Positions 28,826 through 36,997 of a DNA stretch of 64,000 nucleotides are shown piece after piece (the first letter of the stretch is position 1; the number at the start of each line of letters is the position of its first letter). A model generated the notes under the pieces. The model was not told the DNA's origin and searched no databases. It saw only the letters and a program-made list of their open reading frames with translations. The DNA comes from Anaerocolumna sp. AGMB13025 (GTDB lineage Bacteria > Bacillota > Clostridia > Lachnospirales > Lachnospiraceae), in the NCBI RefSeq assembly GCF_029689925.1, contig NZ_CP121445.1, forward strand, positions 3,456,501 to 3,520,500. The letters run 5' to 3'. Made by a program: the position numbers and the translations under genes.

Positions 28826-28843
28826 ACTTAGTCTCCCTTCTTC

Positions 28844-30178
28844 TCATCTTGCGGCTACCAACTGGGTTAACAGGTCTTCTACCAAAGTAAGTCCCCCTTT
28901 AAAGCCGGTATAGCCTTTATTTAAGACCACACGATTACTGACTGGAAATGCAACGGATAAAAATCCAGCGCCGATTTTTTCCGCCAGACTACCTTCGATT
29001 CCGCTCCCCACTACAAATGCCGGTCCCAGGGCATCATAATATTTTTGATTCCTATTGTAAGGCCAGCTTTTTCTGACTTCTTTTAACAAGACTCCTGCAT
29101 TTTCCTCAAATATAACCTTTGGTTTGGTTTCTGAGGTCAAATCATTAAATTTAGCCAGGTAAGTCTCACGCTCTTCCCTGCTGATTATGTCGTTAATAGC
29201 GGTCAGGTGTGGAATCCATCCAAGATCGTTAGCAAGAAATCTGGTTAAAGCATAAGCATAATAACTATCTGCTACAATCAATGCATATCGCTGAAAATCA
29301 ATATCCGAATAAATGTCAACGATACGTTCCAGGTAGGAATAATAATCTTTTTTCTCTTTCTCCAGGACTTGTTGTATCATATAGGGACTAATATTGAGTT
29401 CATTTCCGATATTGATTAATAATTCTTCTGTTCCGGTTGGTCCCACCGGCACATCCGCAATTATATAAGGAATGTCATGGATTTCCTGAAAAGTCTTGGC
29501 TGGTTCTAATCCAGCCTGACCTGACAACAGGATATTAAGAGATGCCCTCCCATAGTTGCGAATGGAAGCAACACTTTCTCCCGTACCAAAAAAAGTATTC
29601 ACTTTCACTCCGATTAAGCCAAGCAATCTTTTTATTTCGTCTAAATTGCCTCTGTAAAAAACGTCATGACCAGGTACCACCCCTAAAATATTAACTGTAT
29701 TCTCCTCCTTCTCAGGGGAAGGTTCGATAACCTCCTTTATAATGGTGTTTAGAACGGCATCATAGCCTTTAAAGGTATTTCCTAAAAATCCAGGAGTACT
29801 GGCTCCAATCACATTTTTATCCCGGTACTTCTTTGCAATACTGACAGCATCATCTCCAATAATTTCTACCTGGCAGCCGGTTACGACAATATACAGGTCA
29901 GCATCTAAAATCTCAAGAGACTGTTCAATCTGCTCTTTTAGACGTTCTTCTCCTCCAAAAACAATATTATTTTCCGCTATGTTTGTAGTAGGTATCATGG
30001 TTCCGCCGCAATATCCGGTTCCCCGATAACCTGCTGCCAGATTATAGGTACCTGACAATGCAGCCGCACACCCTCCGGAAGCATGAACAATAGGTACTGC
30101 CTTTGGAATTCCAGCAATGGTAGTTAGTGCACCGCCAAGGGCACATGAAAATTTTGCACGGTCAATAAACTCAGACAA
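28844..30178 (-). CDS. Nitrogenase component 1-like protein (NifD-like subunit)
   Basis: This 444-residue component 1 family protein opens with a TTG start at 30178 behind GGAGGAATCGAT. Possible cluster-ligand cysteines are C12, C37 (HASGGCAAA), C57 (GTGYCGG) and C102 (VVTGCQVEIIGDD). The NifD cofactor-binding region is not recognisable and the protein is shorter than true NifD (about 480-550). This fits the nitrogenase-like group (such as Mar, Bch/Chl or Cfb relatives) rather than N2-fixing enzyme. It lies 18 bp upstream of the NifK-like gene. Confidence 0.88.
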   Translation of the reverse strand: MSEFIDRAKFSCALGGALTTIAGIPKAVPIVHASGGCAAALSGTYNLAAGYRGTGYCGGTMIPTTNIAENNIVFGGEERLKEQIEQSLEILDADLYIVVTGCQVEIIGDDAVSIAKKYRDKNVIGASTPGFLGNTFKGYDAVLNTIIKEVIEPSPEKEENTVNILGVVPGHDVFYRGNLDEIKRLLGLIGVKVNTFFGTGESVASIRNYGRASLNILLSGQAGLEPAKTFQEIHDIPYIIADVPVGPTGTEELLINIGNELNISPYMIQQVLEKEKKDYYSYLERIVDIYSDIDFQRYALIVADSYYAYALTRFLANDLGWIPHLTAINDIISREERETYLAKFNDLTSETKPKVIFEENAGVLLKEVRKSWPYNRNQKYYDALGPAFVVGSGIEGSLAEKIGAGFLSVAFPVSNRVVLNKGYTGFKGGLTLVEDLLTQLVAAR

Positions 30179-30253
30179 ATCGATTCCTCCAATCTTATCC
30201 AGTCATTTTTCTTCTTTTTTCATATCTTCATTATCTATAAACTATCCGATTTA

Positions 30254-30303
30254 AGAAAAGACCAGGATAATATCCGTATTTCTACTAGATGTTATCCTGG
30301 TCT
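30254..30303 (-). terminator. Intrinsic terminator between yezD copy 1 and the NifD-like gene
   Basis: On the minus strand GACCAGGATAA (30303-30293) pairs with TTATCCTGGTC (30271-30261), followed by TTTTCTT. It lies inside the operon, 75 bp upstream of the NifD-like start. It would reduce expression of the downstream D/K genes relative to the NifH-like gene unless read through or controlled. Confidence 0.75.
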
Positions 30304-30332
30304 CCAGATGACTAGTCAACCTGTCATTACAC

Positions 30333-30497
30333 TTATACTCTGAATTTTTCTGTTTTTTCAATCTGCACCACTTTTCCGTCATGAATCACTATAGTTAAAG
30401 ACCCAAATTTGGGTATAGCCAAATAATTTAAAATCAGTTCAAATTCTTTTAAGTTCTTTAAACTCATAATTTGATTTTTAAAACTTTCTACCGCCAT
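30333..30497 (-). CDS. yezD: YezD-family (DUF2292) small protein, copy 1
   Basis: This 54-residue protein is encoded in the 345-bp gap between the NifH-like and NifD-like genes. It starts at ATG 30497 behind AGGGGG. The second half carries the family core: FGSLTIVIHDGKVVQIEKTE then KFRV at the end. DUF2292 proteins are tiny, of unknown function, and from memory are often encoded beside sulfate/sulfonate or cysteine genes in Firmicutes. The stop is followed by GTTGACTAGT and a strong terminator, exactly as for the second copy at 32235. Confidence 0.82.
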   Translation of the reverse strand: MAVESFKNQIMSLKNLKEFELILNYLAIPKFGSLTIVIHDGKVVQIEKTEKFRV

Positions 30498-30523
30498 ATG
30501 AAATCCCCCTGTCTATAAATAAA

Positions 30524-31402
30524 TTAAATTCCCGCTTGAATACCTCCGACCACCACTCCGCTTTCTAACTCCAAAATTTGATTTCCCCAATCAAAAGCCC
30601 ATTGTCGCAGTGTCTGTGTATCCATAGGAGCCGGTATTGTTGATTTGTCATGTGCCGCTATTCGTTCTGCCAGTTCCGTATAAACCGCCGCCTGGGCAGA
30701 ATTCGGAGCTGCTTCAATGGTCGTTTTCCCTTTTAATTCACTTTGAGTTACTGTTACCGATCGTGGAACATACTGCATAATCTGGGTTTGGGTCCGTTTT
30801 GCGAAATCATCGATGATATTTTTAGAATAAGGCTGGTTTATAGAATTAGCAATAATACCCCCAAGTAAGGCTCCCCCATTGTTCGAGTATCGTTGAATTC
30901 CTTTAAACAGGTTATTGGAGGCATATACACTCATAAAGTCTGCTGAAGATACCGTAAAAACATGTTCTGCAATTCCTTCCCGAATGGGTACGGCAAAGCC
31001 GCCGCATACCACATCACCCAAAACATCGTATATGACTAGGTCCAAATCCAGATCCTCAAATACATTCTGCTGCTTAAATAACTGGACCGCCGTGATAATC
31101 CCTCTCCCTGCGCAGCCTACCCCAGGTGCTGGTCCACCGGCTTCCACGCAGTAAATCCCGTTAAACCCTTCAAAAATCACCTCACTTGCCTTTACCGAAT
31201 TTTTTTCCCTTAAGGTATCCAAAACCGTAGGGATATACTCCCCATTCCTTAACGTATTGGTGGAATCACTTTTAGGGTCACAGCCAAACTGCATTACTCT
31301 GTAGCCGAGTTTTGACAGAGCGGCACTAATATTGGATGTCGTCGTCGACTTGCCTATGCCTCCCTTCCCATAAATTGCAATTTGCTTTATTTTTTTTGCC
31401 AT
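30524..31402 (-). CDS. NifH-like nitrogenase reductase (iron protein)
   Basis: This 292-residue protein starts at ATG 31402 ([20 protein letters not shown]) behind AAGGAG. The P-loop is GKGGIGKST at 12-20, switch residues are in CDPKSDST, and the two cysteines that bridge the [4Fe-4S] cluster between subunits are C97 (GVGCAGRG) and C133 (GDVVCGGF). It also keeps Arg100, the ADP-ribosylation site of NifH. It should therefore work as an ATP-driven electron donor to the NifDK-like pair. It is close to NifH in sequence, yet the partner genes are not nitrogenase. Confidence 0.93.
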   Translation of the reverse strand: MAKKIKQIAIYGKGGIGKSTTTSNISAALSKLGYRVMQFGCDPKSDSTNTLRNGEYIPTVLDTLREKNSVKASEVIFEGFNGIYCVEAGGPAPGVGCAGRGIITAVQLFKQQNVFEDLDLDLVIYDVLGDVVCGGFAVPIREGIAEHVFTVSSADFMSVYASNNLFKGIQRYSNNGGALLGGIIANSINQPYSKNIIDDFAKRTQTQIMQYVPRSVTVTQSELKGKTTIEAAPNSAQAAVYTELAERIAAHDKSTIPAPMDTQTLRQWAFDWGNQILELESGVVVGGIQAGI

Positions 31403-31455
31403 CTTATTCTCCTTCATTCAGGTCAAATTATTGTAAATATCTTAAAAGTTAGTAT

Positions 31456-31557
31456 TTATCTACAATTTTGACAAACCGGTAAATGAATCCTTCCATTGTT
31501 ATACATACTGCTAAAACAAGGATGTATGTTTTTTATATTGTCCCTGCCTTTAACCAA
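31456..31557 (-). CDS. 33-codon ORF resembling the extreme N-terminus of NifB
   Basis: A TTG at 31557 sits behind AAAGGAGGATAACGA and opens a 33-residue frame ending at TAA 31456. It contains NIHPCFS, then GRIHLPVCQNC just before the stop. NifB proteins begin with a HPCFS...GR(I/M)HLPVAPKCNIQCNYC segment leading into the radical SAM cysteines. Here the frame stops exactly where the radical SAM domain should begin, and no such domain follows. It may be a remnant of a deleted nifB or a real mini-protein with a CxxC. The strong ribosome site supports translation. It lies 53 bp before the NifH-like gene. Confidence 0.55.
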   Translation of the reverse strand: MVKGRDNIKNIHPCFSSMYNNGRIHLPVCQNCR

Positions 31558-31606
31558 TCGTTATCCTCCTTTCTCAGACTTAATTCCATGAAAATAATTT
31601 TGCCAT

Positions 31607-32047
31607 CTACAACTTAAAGATAGAAACTCTTTCATTTAAATTTTGTTCGCTAAAATCCAGAACCTTAATCTTTTCTGGCAGGATTTTATATATGTAATGG
31701 GTATCTTTCTGAATTTTTAAGGAAGGCTTTCTTGAAATAATCAATGTTTTTCCAGTTTCGTATTCTTTTTCATTATTGATTAAACATGCCTTGCCATAAA
31801 TTGTTACATTAAAGAATTTTGATATAAATTGATTTTCGTGTTGAATAAATACCGCCACATTGCTATTCCCTTCGAGCTGCTTCACTTTATTACTTTCTTT
31901 TAATGTAGCAAAATAAATATCGTAATCCGATATGCCATAGCCTCCAAGGGTTCTGATATCCGGAATACCGTCCGCATCAATAGTGGTCAGGATAATTGTT
32001 TGATTCATCTTTAAATACTCTTTGATTTTTTCCTCCGTTGCTGCCAT
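31607..32047 (-). CDS. Pyridoxamine 5'-phosphate oxidase-related FMN-binding protein
   Basis: This 146-residue protein starts at ATG 32047 (MAATEEKIKEYLKMNQ) behind AAAGGAA; the frame from 32107 lacks a ribosome site. It is a split-barrel flavin-binding fold: TIILTTIDADGIPDIRTLG, then DIYFATLKESNKVKQLEGN and VAVFIQHE. Members are small flavin oxidoreductases or FMN/heme-binding proteins, and true PNP oxidase is longer. It is the first long gene of the nitrogenase-like operon, so a redox or sulfur-related role is possible but unproven. Confidence 0.8.
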   Translation of the reverse strand: MAATEEKIKEYLKMNQTIILTTIDADGIPDIRTLGGYGISDYDIYFATLKESNKVKQLEGNSNVAVFIQHENQFISKFFNVTIYGKACLINNEKEYETGKTLIISRKPSLKIQKDTHYIYKILPEKIKVLDFSEQNLNERVSIFKL

Positions 32048-32171
32048 TTTTCTTTCCTTTCTTATTAATTGATAATCTATATTAATTTCCCTACGCCTTC
32101 CTTTCAAATTAGCTTCTTTTTATTACTAAAACATCTCCCGGTGTTTTTTAATAAAAAGAACTTTTCTTGAT

Positions 32172-32211
32172 AAAAAAAGCTCTGGAAAAACACAGAAGTG
32201 CTTTCCAAAGC
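32172..32211 (-). terminator. Intrinsic terminator after yezD copy 2
   Basis: On the minus strand GCTTTGGAAA (32211-32202) pairs with TTTCCAGAGC (about 32188-32179) and is followed by TTTTTTT (32178-32172). This is a canonical terminator between yezD copy 2 and the flavin-protein gene. Its placement, just after a small gene at the head of the operon, is attenuator-like. Confidence 0.8.
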
Positions 32212-32234
32212 CTCTAGTTAACTAGTCAACTTAG

Positions 32235-32402
32235 TTACTTAAATCTAACTTTTTCATTTTTCTCAATCTGAACAATCCTGCCGTCTTGAATGATGAGCAT
32301 TATTGATCCAAACTGTATTGTTTCAATAAACTCAATTATCTTTTGTATGTCTTTTTCATTGACCGTATTCTTCTTAACGATATTGCCTTTCGAATCCTCC
32401 AC
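32235..32402 (-). CDS. yezD: YezD-family (DUF2292) small protein, copy 2
   Basis: This 55-residue protein starts at GTG 32402 (or TTG 32405) behind GAGGTG; there is no ATG start. It shares with copy 1 the core FGSIMLIIQDGRIVQIEKNE then KVRFK. It is the first gene behind the strong promoter at 32474-32502. The stop is followed by GTTGACTAGT and the terminator at 32172-32211. The two copies are diverged at the N-terminus, so they are paralogues rather than a recent duplication. Confidence 0.8.
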   Translation of the reverse strand: MEDSKGNIVKKNTVNEKDIQKIIEFIETIQFGSIMLIIQDGRIVQIEKNEKVRFK

Positions 32403-32473
32403 CAATAATCACCTCTTACACACAAAGTATTCCTACTAATCAAATATGAATGATATGTATTACCTTTTTTGAT

Positions 32474-32502
32474 AGTATATCTTCTAATTCATACTTTGTC
32501 AA
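32474..32502 (-). promoter_or_regulatory. Consensus sigma-A promoter for the nitrogenase-like operon
   Basis: Minus strand TTGACA (32502-32497), 17-nt spacer, TATACT (32479-32474). This is an excellent housekeeping promoter aimed at yezD copy 2 and the downstream genes. Between it and the gene lies an AT-rich stretch with TTAGTAGGAATAC, reminiscent of the GGAAT half of CymR cysteine-regulon sites. The match to the full CymR motif is weak, so regulation by a sulfur regulator is only a suggestion. Confidence 0.7.
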
Positions 32503-32595
32503 TATGTTTTATTGGTTTATTGGTAAATATTTTTTGATGTTTTTTTCTATCTTTTTCAATCAAATTTATGAAATCAAACTTTCTTTTCATAAAAC

Positions 32596-33480
32596 CTATA
32601 AAACTCGTTTCAATGTGACTAACACCAGTTCTGGTCTGTTAAATATCCTAATTGGTATCACACTGTTTCCAAGACCCCTGCTGATGACCATGGAAGTATT
32701 ATTGCTTACATTGATACCACTGGTATATTTAGGAAAAAAACCCTGATCTGGAGCGAAAACTCCCCCTATAAAAGGGAGTCTGAACTGTCCTCCATGGGCA
32801 TGACCGGAAAATACCAGATCAATATTTTCACCTGCATACAAATCAATTAATTCCGGTCTGTGGGATAATAAGATTTTAAACCGATCCTCTTCACCTGCTG
32901 AAATGTCCTTTAGAGTATCACAAATAACTTCATTCCGACTCGCCTCAGGTAAAAAATATGGATCTTCCAAACCAAGCAGTGCAATGGAATCCTCTCCTTT
33001 TTGAAGCAATTCAGAATAATTATCCATGATAACCACATCACTTTCCAGTAATTGTTTTTCTAACTCTGGATACTCTCTGCTGCTTTTCTCATGATTCCCA
33101 GTAACATAATAAACAGGAGCAATAACTACTGCCTGCCTTACAAAGTCCATTGCAGTAAAAATATCCGTTCGGCTCCTGTCAATTAAGTCACCGGTAATGA
33201 GGATAATATCCGGCCTAACCTTTTTCACCAAATGGATTAAGTCAGCCTGGTTTTTACCAAACCTTTTATTATGCAGATCCGAAACCTGTAAAATCCGAAA
33301 TCCCTCAAAACCCTCCGGTACTTTAGAATCTGTAACTTCATACTTGGTAATAACAACATCATTATTCTGCCAATAGCAAAACAAAGCTGCTGACAAAAGA
33401 ATGAAACTAAAGATAATAAACTTCTTCTTCCGGCTTATAAATTCGTCACCATTCTTTACTTTTATAAATCCCATCACCAT
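32596..33480 (-). CDS. YkuE/YaeI-type metallophosphoesterase, membrane anchored
   Basis: This 294-residue protein has an N-terminal membrane helix (about 20-40). The calcineurin-like domain carries all metal motifs in order: VSDLHN, TGDLIDRS, TGNHE, LSHRPE and SGHAHGGQ. Relatives include YkuE and YaeI, phosphoesterases or UDP-pyrophosphatases acting at the membrane. It lies 113 bp after the MutS-related gene. GGAAAG precedes ATG 33480; the third-codon ATG is an alternative start. Confidence 0.92.
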   Translation of the reverse strand: MVMGFIKVKNGDEFISRKKKFIIFSFILLSAALFCYWQNNDVVITKYEVTDSKVPEGFEGFRILQVSDLHNKRFGKNQADLIHLVKKVRPDIILITGDLIDRSRTDIFTAMDFVRQAVVIAPVYYVTGNHEKSSREYPELEKQLLESDVVIMDNYSELLQKGEDSIALLGLEDPYFLPEASRNEVICDTLKDISAGEEDRFKILLSHRPELIDLYAGENIDLVFSGHAHGGQFRLPFIGGVFAPDQGFFPKYTSGINVSNNTSMVISRGLGNSVIPIRIFNRPELVLVTLKRVL

Positions 33481-33593
33481 TCTCTACTTTCCTTAGACAT
33501 AGACCACCAGACCGAATTTATCACTGAACAGGAAGCACACAGGGTATCACCGACGGAGCACCATCACCTGCTAAATCTAGCGAAGTTTCCGCG

Positions 33594-35267
33594 TCACTGC
33601 AAAATCTCCCAGGTTCCATCCGTAAGAAATCGATTTGCACTCTCAGTAGCCCGACCGATAATATCCTCGGAATATCCCATAACTCCAAGCAGCTTGATAG
33701 CGTTTTTTGAAATTGCCCTGCCCTCAAACAGCTTGTAGTCAAATAAAACATTATCCTCAACAATCTGTTCCTGGAAATGATAATTTGAATAAAAACTTTC
33801 AAGAATATGGGTAAGCTCAATATCGTGGGTCGCAGCAAAACACATCGCATTCCCCTCTGAAAAACTATAAAGGATCTGGGAGGAAGCCGCAATACGCTCT
33901 AAGGTATTTGTGCCCCTTAAAACCTCATCTACGAAACAAAGCGTCGGAATATTATCATTTAACCGGTCTAAAATTCGTTTTAAAGATTTAATCTCTACGA
34001 TATAATAACTTTCCTTACTAAAGATATTATCCTGTAAAGCCATGGATGACGCAATCTGAAAAAAGCTTGCCTGATAACTTTTACTCACAGAGGTAAAAAT
34101 AGTCTGGGAAAGGATCGCATTAATTGCCAGTGTTTTAATGAAAGTGGATTTTCCGGAAGCATTAGAACCGGTAATTAATACACAGCGGTCCTCATGAATG
34201 GAATTGGTAACCGGCTCCTCTATCATAGGATGAAATAACTCATCTACATGAAGAAAGGGATTGGAACCGGAAGTAAGTTTTGGAAGACAATAATAGTCTA
34301 GCATCTTACGAAAAGATGCCACTGCAATCATACTATCTAAGGTACCTATGCTAATAAACATCTCATTTAAAGCTGCACGGTTTTGCTTAAAGCTGTCCAG
34401 CATAGAATTAAACTTAATTAAATCCGTATGAAACAGCATTCTCACATAATCCAGCCCAAGGTCCATGATATCCCCGTTGGGATTTTTGCCTGCTACGATC
34501 CGGGAACCTTTTTTAAACTGGGAGAACTTACTGCTTGCATGTTCAAGTTGTGCGGTATATGTTTTTATTTCCGGTATATCCAGTTTCGTGATATCTTTTA
34601 CCGAATTCAATAAACGGATAATATAGGAGCAGACACTAAAATATATCTCAATTTCCGCCTTTCTTCTGTAATACTGGATAATATTATTGGCTATCATGCC
34701 AAAGGTTAATAGTCCTCCCAACCCTGGGTTGAAAAAAATCAATGCAATCGCTGCAATTAACCCTAAGTCCATAAGATAATGAGGAATGCTGCTCTTAACT
34801 GTCAGTTTATCTAACTGATTGATGTATTCATAAACAGAAACATTCCTTAACTTTCCCATTCCCCGAAGTGCAAGCTGCAAATCCATCCGTTTTTCTTCAT
34901 TCTGCTGAAAGAATTCGATCAGGCGGTTTCGCTCCAGTAAATCCTCTTCTTTAAATTTTACCTTACGAAGAACAGAATACAAATATTCTTCACCAATAGC
35001 ACTACCCGTATTATTGACCAGCATAAAAATCTGGTCCATATCTACATCATTCCAGGTAATATCATCTACATCCAAACCTTCCTCTTTTACAGACCTGTAA
35101 TAACTGGATAAGGACTTTAAGGATTCCGACGTATACTCTTCCTCAGGTATCTCTCCCCATTCCCGCCTGAGTCTTGCTATTAATTTTATATGGTTATTTT
35201 TTTTATCATATATACTTTTAGCTATAAATGCTGCAAAAATTGCGATTATAATAATTACGAACTCCAT
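33594..35267 (-). CDS. Membrane-associated MutS-family ATPase (MutS domain V protein)
   Basis: This 557-residue protein combines an N-terminal membrane helix (1-18) and a second hydrophobic region (about 170-205) with a C-terminal MutS-type ABC ATPase. That domain has Walker A GSNASGKST, then Walker B/signature CFVDEVLRGTNT and ATHDIELTHIL. It lacks the mismatch-recognition domain of MutS, and so is not the repair MutS encoded at 14682. This paralogue type is common in Lachnospiraceae and Bacteroides, and its role is unknown. AAGGAG precedes ATG 35267. Confidence 0.88.
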   Translation of the reverse strand: MEFVIIIIAIFAAFIAKSIYDKKNNHIKLIARLRREWGEIPEEEYTSESLKSLSSYYRSVKEEGLDVDDITWNDVDMDQIFMLVNNTGSAIGEEYLYSVLRKVKFKEEDLLERNRLIEFFQQNEEKRMDLQLALRGMGKLRNVSVYEYINQLDKLTVKSSIPHYLMDLGLIAAIALIFFNPGLGGLLTFGMIANNIIQYYRRKAEIEIYFSVCSYIIRLLNSVKDITKLDIPEIKTYTAQLEHASSKFSQFKKGSRIVAGKNPNGDIMDLGLDYVRMLFHTDLIKFNSMLDSFKQNRAALNEMFISIGTLDSMIAVASFRKMLDYYCLPKLTSGSNPFLHVDELFHPMIEEPVTNSIHEDRCVLITGSNASGKSTFIKTLAINAILSQTIFTSVSKSYQASFFQIASSMALQDNIFSKESYYIVEIKSLKRILDRLNDNIPTLCFVDEVLRGTNTLERIAASSQILYSFSEGNAMCFAATHDIELTHILESFYSNYHFQEQIVEDNVLFDYKLFEGRAISKNAIKLLGVMGYSEDIIGRATESANRFLTDGTWEILQ

Positions 35268-35470
35268 AAAACTCCTTACCGTATGCAGAGCATACTTTAC
35301 GCTTTTGATTTTTAATTTTCTTATTCTTCCATTATCTTGCTTCTATACCATTCAAATTATTATAAAATTAACCACTAAGTATGTCAATAAATATCCAATT
35401 AACTTTTTTTAAAACTATCTTAATATTTAATAAAGAGCTATATCATACACGATTCCTGAAAAATGCTTAT

Positions 35471-35498
35471 AAAAAAGGAACTGTCCGAAGACAGCCCC
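35471..35498 (-). terminator. Intrinsic terminator of the NlpC/P60 gene
   Basis: On the minus strand GGGGCTGTC TTCG GACAGTTCC is followed by TTTTTT. It has the classical stem, UUCG tetraloop and U-run, 46 bp beyond the stop of the NlpC/P60 gene. Confidence 0.88.
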
Positions 35499-35543
35499 CG
35501 TTAATTCTTATAATAAAATATAGCACAAAGTATTTCTTATAGA

Positions 35544-36596
35544 TTAGTCATTAATGAATCTAACGATTCGAATCGGTGACCGGTAATACATATTGGAAAT
35601 TTTAATACCAGTCCTTGGATTACTAGCATGGATTACCTGACCATTGCCAATATACATAGCAACATGGCTGATATAACTTCCGCTTCCGTAGAATACTAAA
35701 TCTCCAGGTCTGATCTCGGAGGAATTAATGGAGTAGCCTGCCGACGCCTGACCTCTTGATACTCTGGGCAAGGAATACCCAAAATGAGAATAAATCCCTT
35801 TCGTAAAACCGGAACAATCCGTACCATTTGTTAAACTTTCGCCGCCCCATACATAGGGATTTCCTAAAAATTGTTTTGCAAAAGCAACCATATCTGCACG
35901 AACGCCGGAAACGCCAGCCTGTAATTCCTCAACTGTTACGGCCTTTTGTAAAGCATAGGATAAGTTAATATACTGTCTGGCTACGAAACCTTCATCATTA
36001 TCGATATTAACCTTAATCCAATCTGTGTTTACTTCCGTAACTTCCATTTCCTCATCTATCGGTACACTAGTAACGACCTCTGATAAAAGGCTTTCATCCG
36101 ATCTTACATTCAATGTCTCTGTATTAACAGTAGCAATCAAACTTCCAACCTTTTTTGCAAGGCTTACTGCTTTATCTCCGGTAATTAAAAAAGAACTCAT
36201 AACATATCCGGTAACCTTACCGGATTTGATTTTGGCCCAGCCATCCTTGTCAACTTCTAAAATGGTACAGCCTGCATTCTTTGGTAACTTTCCGATTATC
36301 TTGTTATCTTCACCTGGACCGCTTCTAATGTTTAAATGATTTTCAACATCAGCAATACCTAAATTATTATAATCATATGCAGCAACGCTGGATTCGAGTG
36401 CAGCTATCGTAATTTCAGAAGCTGCAGCAGTGCTGCCGGAATTATAATAGTTATCCAAGGTAACCGTAATTCCTGCTATGGGTTGTTCCCCATATACAGT
36501 TTCAGCGCTAGAATGTTTTGTATTGAATGAAATTAAAGCGGTGCCGGCAATACAAAGGCAAGAAATCTTCAGAAACTTTTTATTAACTTGGTTCAT
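35544..36596 (-). CDS. Secreted NlpC/P60 endopeptidase with two SH3b domains
   Basis: This 350-residue exported protein has a Sec signal peptide (about 1-31). Two bacterial SH3 domains each start with the LN(I/V)RS motif (HLNIRSGPGEDNKIIGKLP and ETLNVRSDESLLSEVV), and a C-terminal NlpC/P60 domain follows. The catalytic triad is C261 (TDCSGF), H311 (ISHVAMY) and H323 (VIHAS). Such enzymes cut the D-Glu to diamino acid bond in wall peptides. CAGGAGG precedes ATG 36596. It is monocistronic, with its own promoter (36682-36710) and terminator (35471-35498). Confidence 0.95.
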   Translation of the reverse strand: MNQVNKKFLKISCLCIAGTALISFNTKHSSAETVYGEQPIAGITVTLDNYYNSGSTAAASEITIAALESSVAAYDYNNLGIADVENHLNIRSGPGEDNKIIGKLPKNAGCTILEVDKDGWAKIKSGKVTGYVMSSFLITGDKAVSLAKKVGSLIATVNTETLNVRSDESLLSEVVTSVPIDEEMEVTEVNTDWIKVNIDNDEGFVARQYINLSYALQKAVTVEELQAGVSGVRADMVAFAKQFLGNPYVWGGESLTNGTDCSGFTKGIYSHFGYSLPRVSRGQASAGYSINSSEIRPGDLVFYGSGSYISHVAMYIGNGQVIHASNPRTGIKISNMYYRSPIRIVRFIND

Positions 36597-36681
36597 CGGG
36601 TTCCTCCTGTGAACTTTCTTTAATATGTATTGTAACCAAAAAACTAAGTTGTTACAAATATATTAAATTTATTTCTAATTT

Positions 36682-36710
36682 ATTATATCAATCGTTCATA
36701 AATTTGTCAA
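36682..36710 (-). promoter_or_regulatory. Consensus sigma-A promoter of the NlpC/P60 gene
   Basis: Minus strand TTGACA (36710-36705), 17-nt spacer, TATAAT (36687-36682): both hexamers are perfect. The leader is about 80 nt. Confidence 0.8.
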
Positions 36711-36840
36711 CTATGTGTCAGAAATATTTTACAATAAAGTAAAATTTAATAAAAATCTTTGTAACGAAGTAAATATCAGGAAATCCAAATACCCTCCTGT
36801 ACTGTTCGTGTAGAATAAAACATAAAGTGTTTGCTTTCAC

Positions 36841-36885
36841 TTGACAAAGGGTTTGCTGCTATATATATTTAATAGTTATAACTAT
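36841..36885 (+). promoter_or_regulatory. Promoter plus palindromic operator candidate for the alpha/beta hydrolase gene
   Basis: TTGACA (36841-36846), 17-nt spacer, TATATT (36864-36869). Just downstream lies the perfect 14-bp palindrome ATAGTTATAACTAT (36872-36885), which would overlap the transcription start. Its place fits a repressor site of the MarR or TetR kind, but no regulator gene is adjacent. Confidence 0.55.
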
Positions 36886-36900
36886 ATTTATAAATGAAAA

Positions 36901-36963
36901 GAGTGAAAGATTTGATACTCTTTCACTCAGCTTGTTTGTGACTGCGCTGCACCCACAAACAAG
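36901..36963 (+). repeat. Two consecutive hairpins in the leader of the alpha/beta hydrolase gene
   Basis: GAGTGAAAGA (36901-36910) pairs with TCTTTCACTC (36919-36928), and CTTGTTTGTG (36931-36940) pairs with CACAAACAAG (36954-36963). They sit between the promoter and the ribosome site. No U-run follows, so they look like a 5' stabilising or regulatory structure. Confidence 0.6.
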
Positions 36964-36997
36964 CGATGTGCAAAAGCAGTGCAGAAATGAGGAAAAA

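Noticed and set aside
27287-31402. True N2-fixing nitrogenase
   Set aside because: The D and K proteins are short or have unusual cysteines, nifE, nifN and full nifB are absent, and the neighbours are sulfur genes.
33521-33892. 123-codon minus-strand frame overlapping the end of the membrane MutS-like gene
   Set aside because: It is largely inside a convincing ATPase gene in another frame, has no ribosome site and no recognisable domain.
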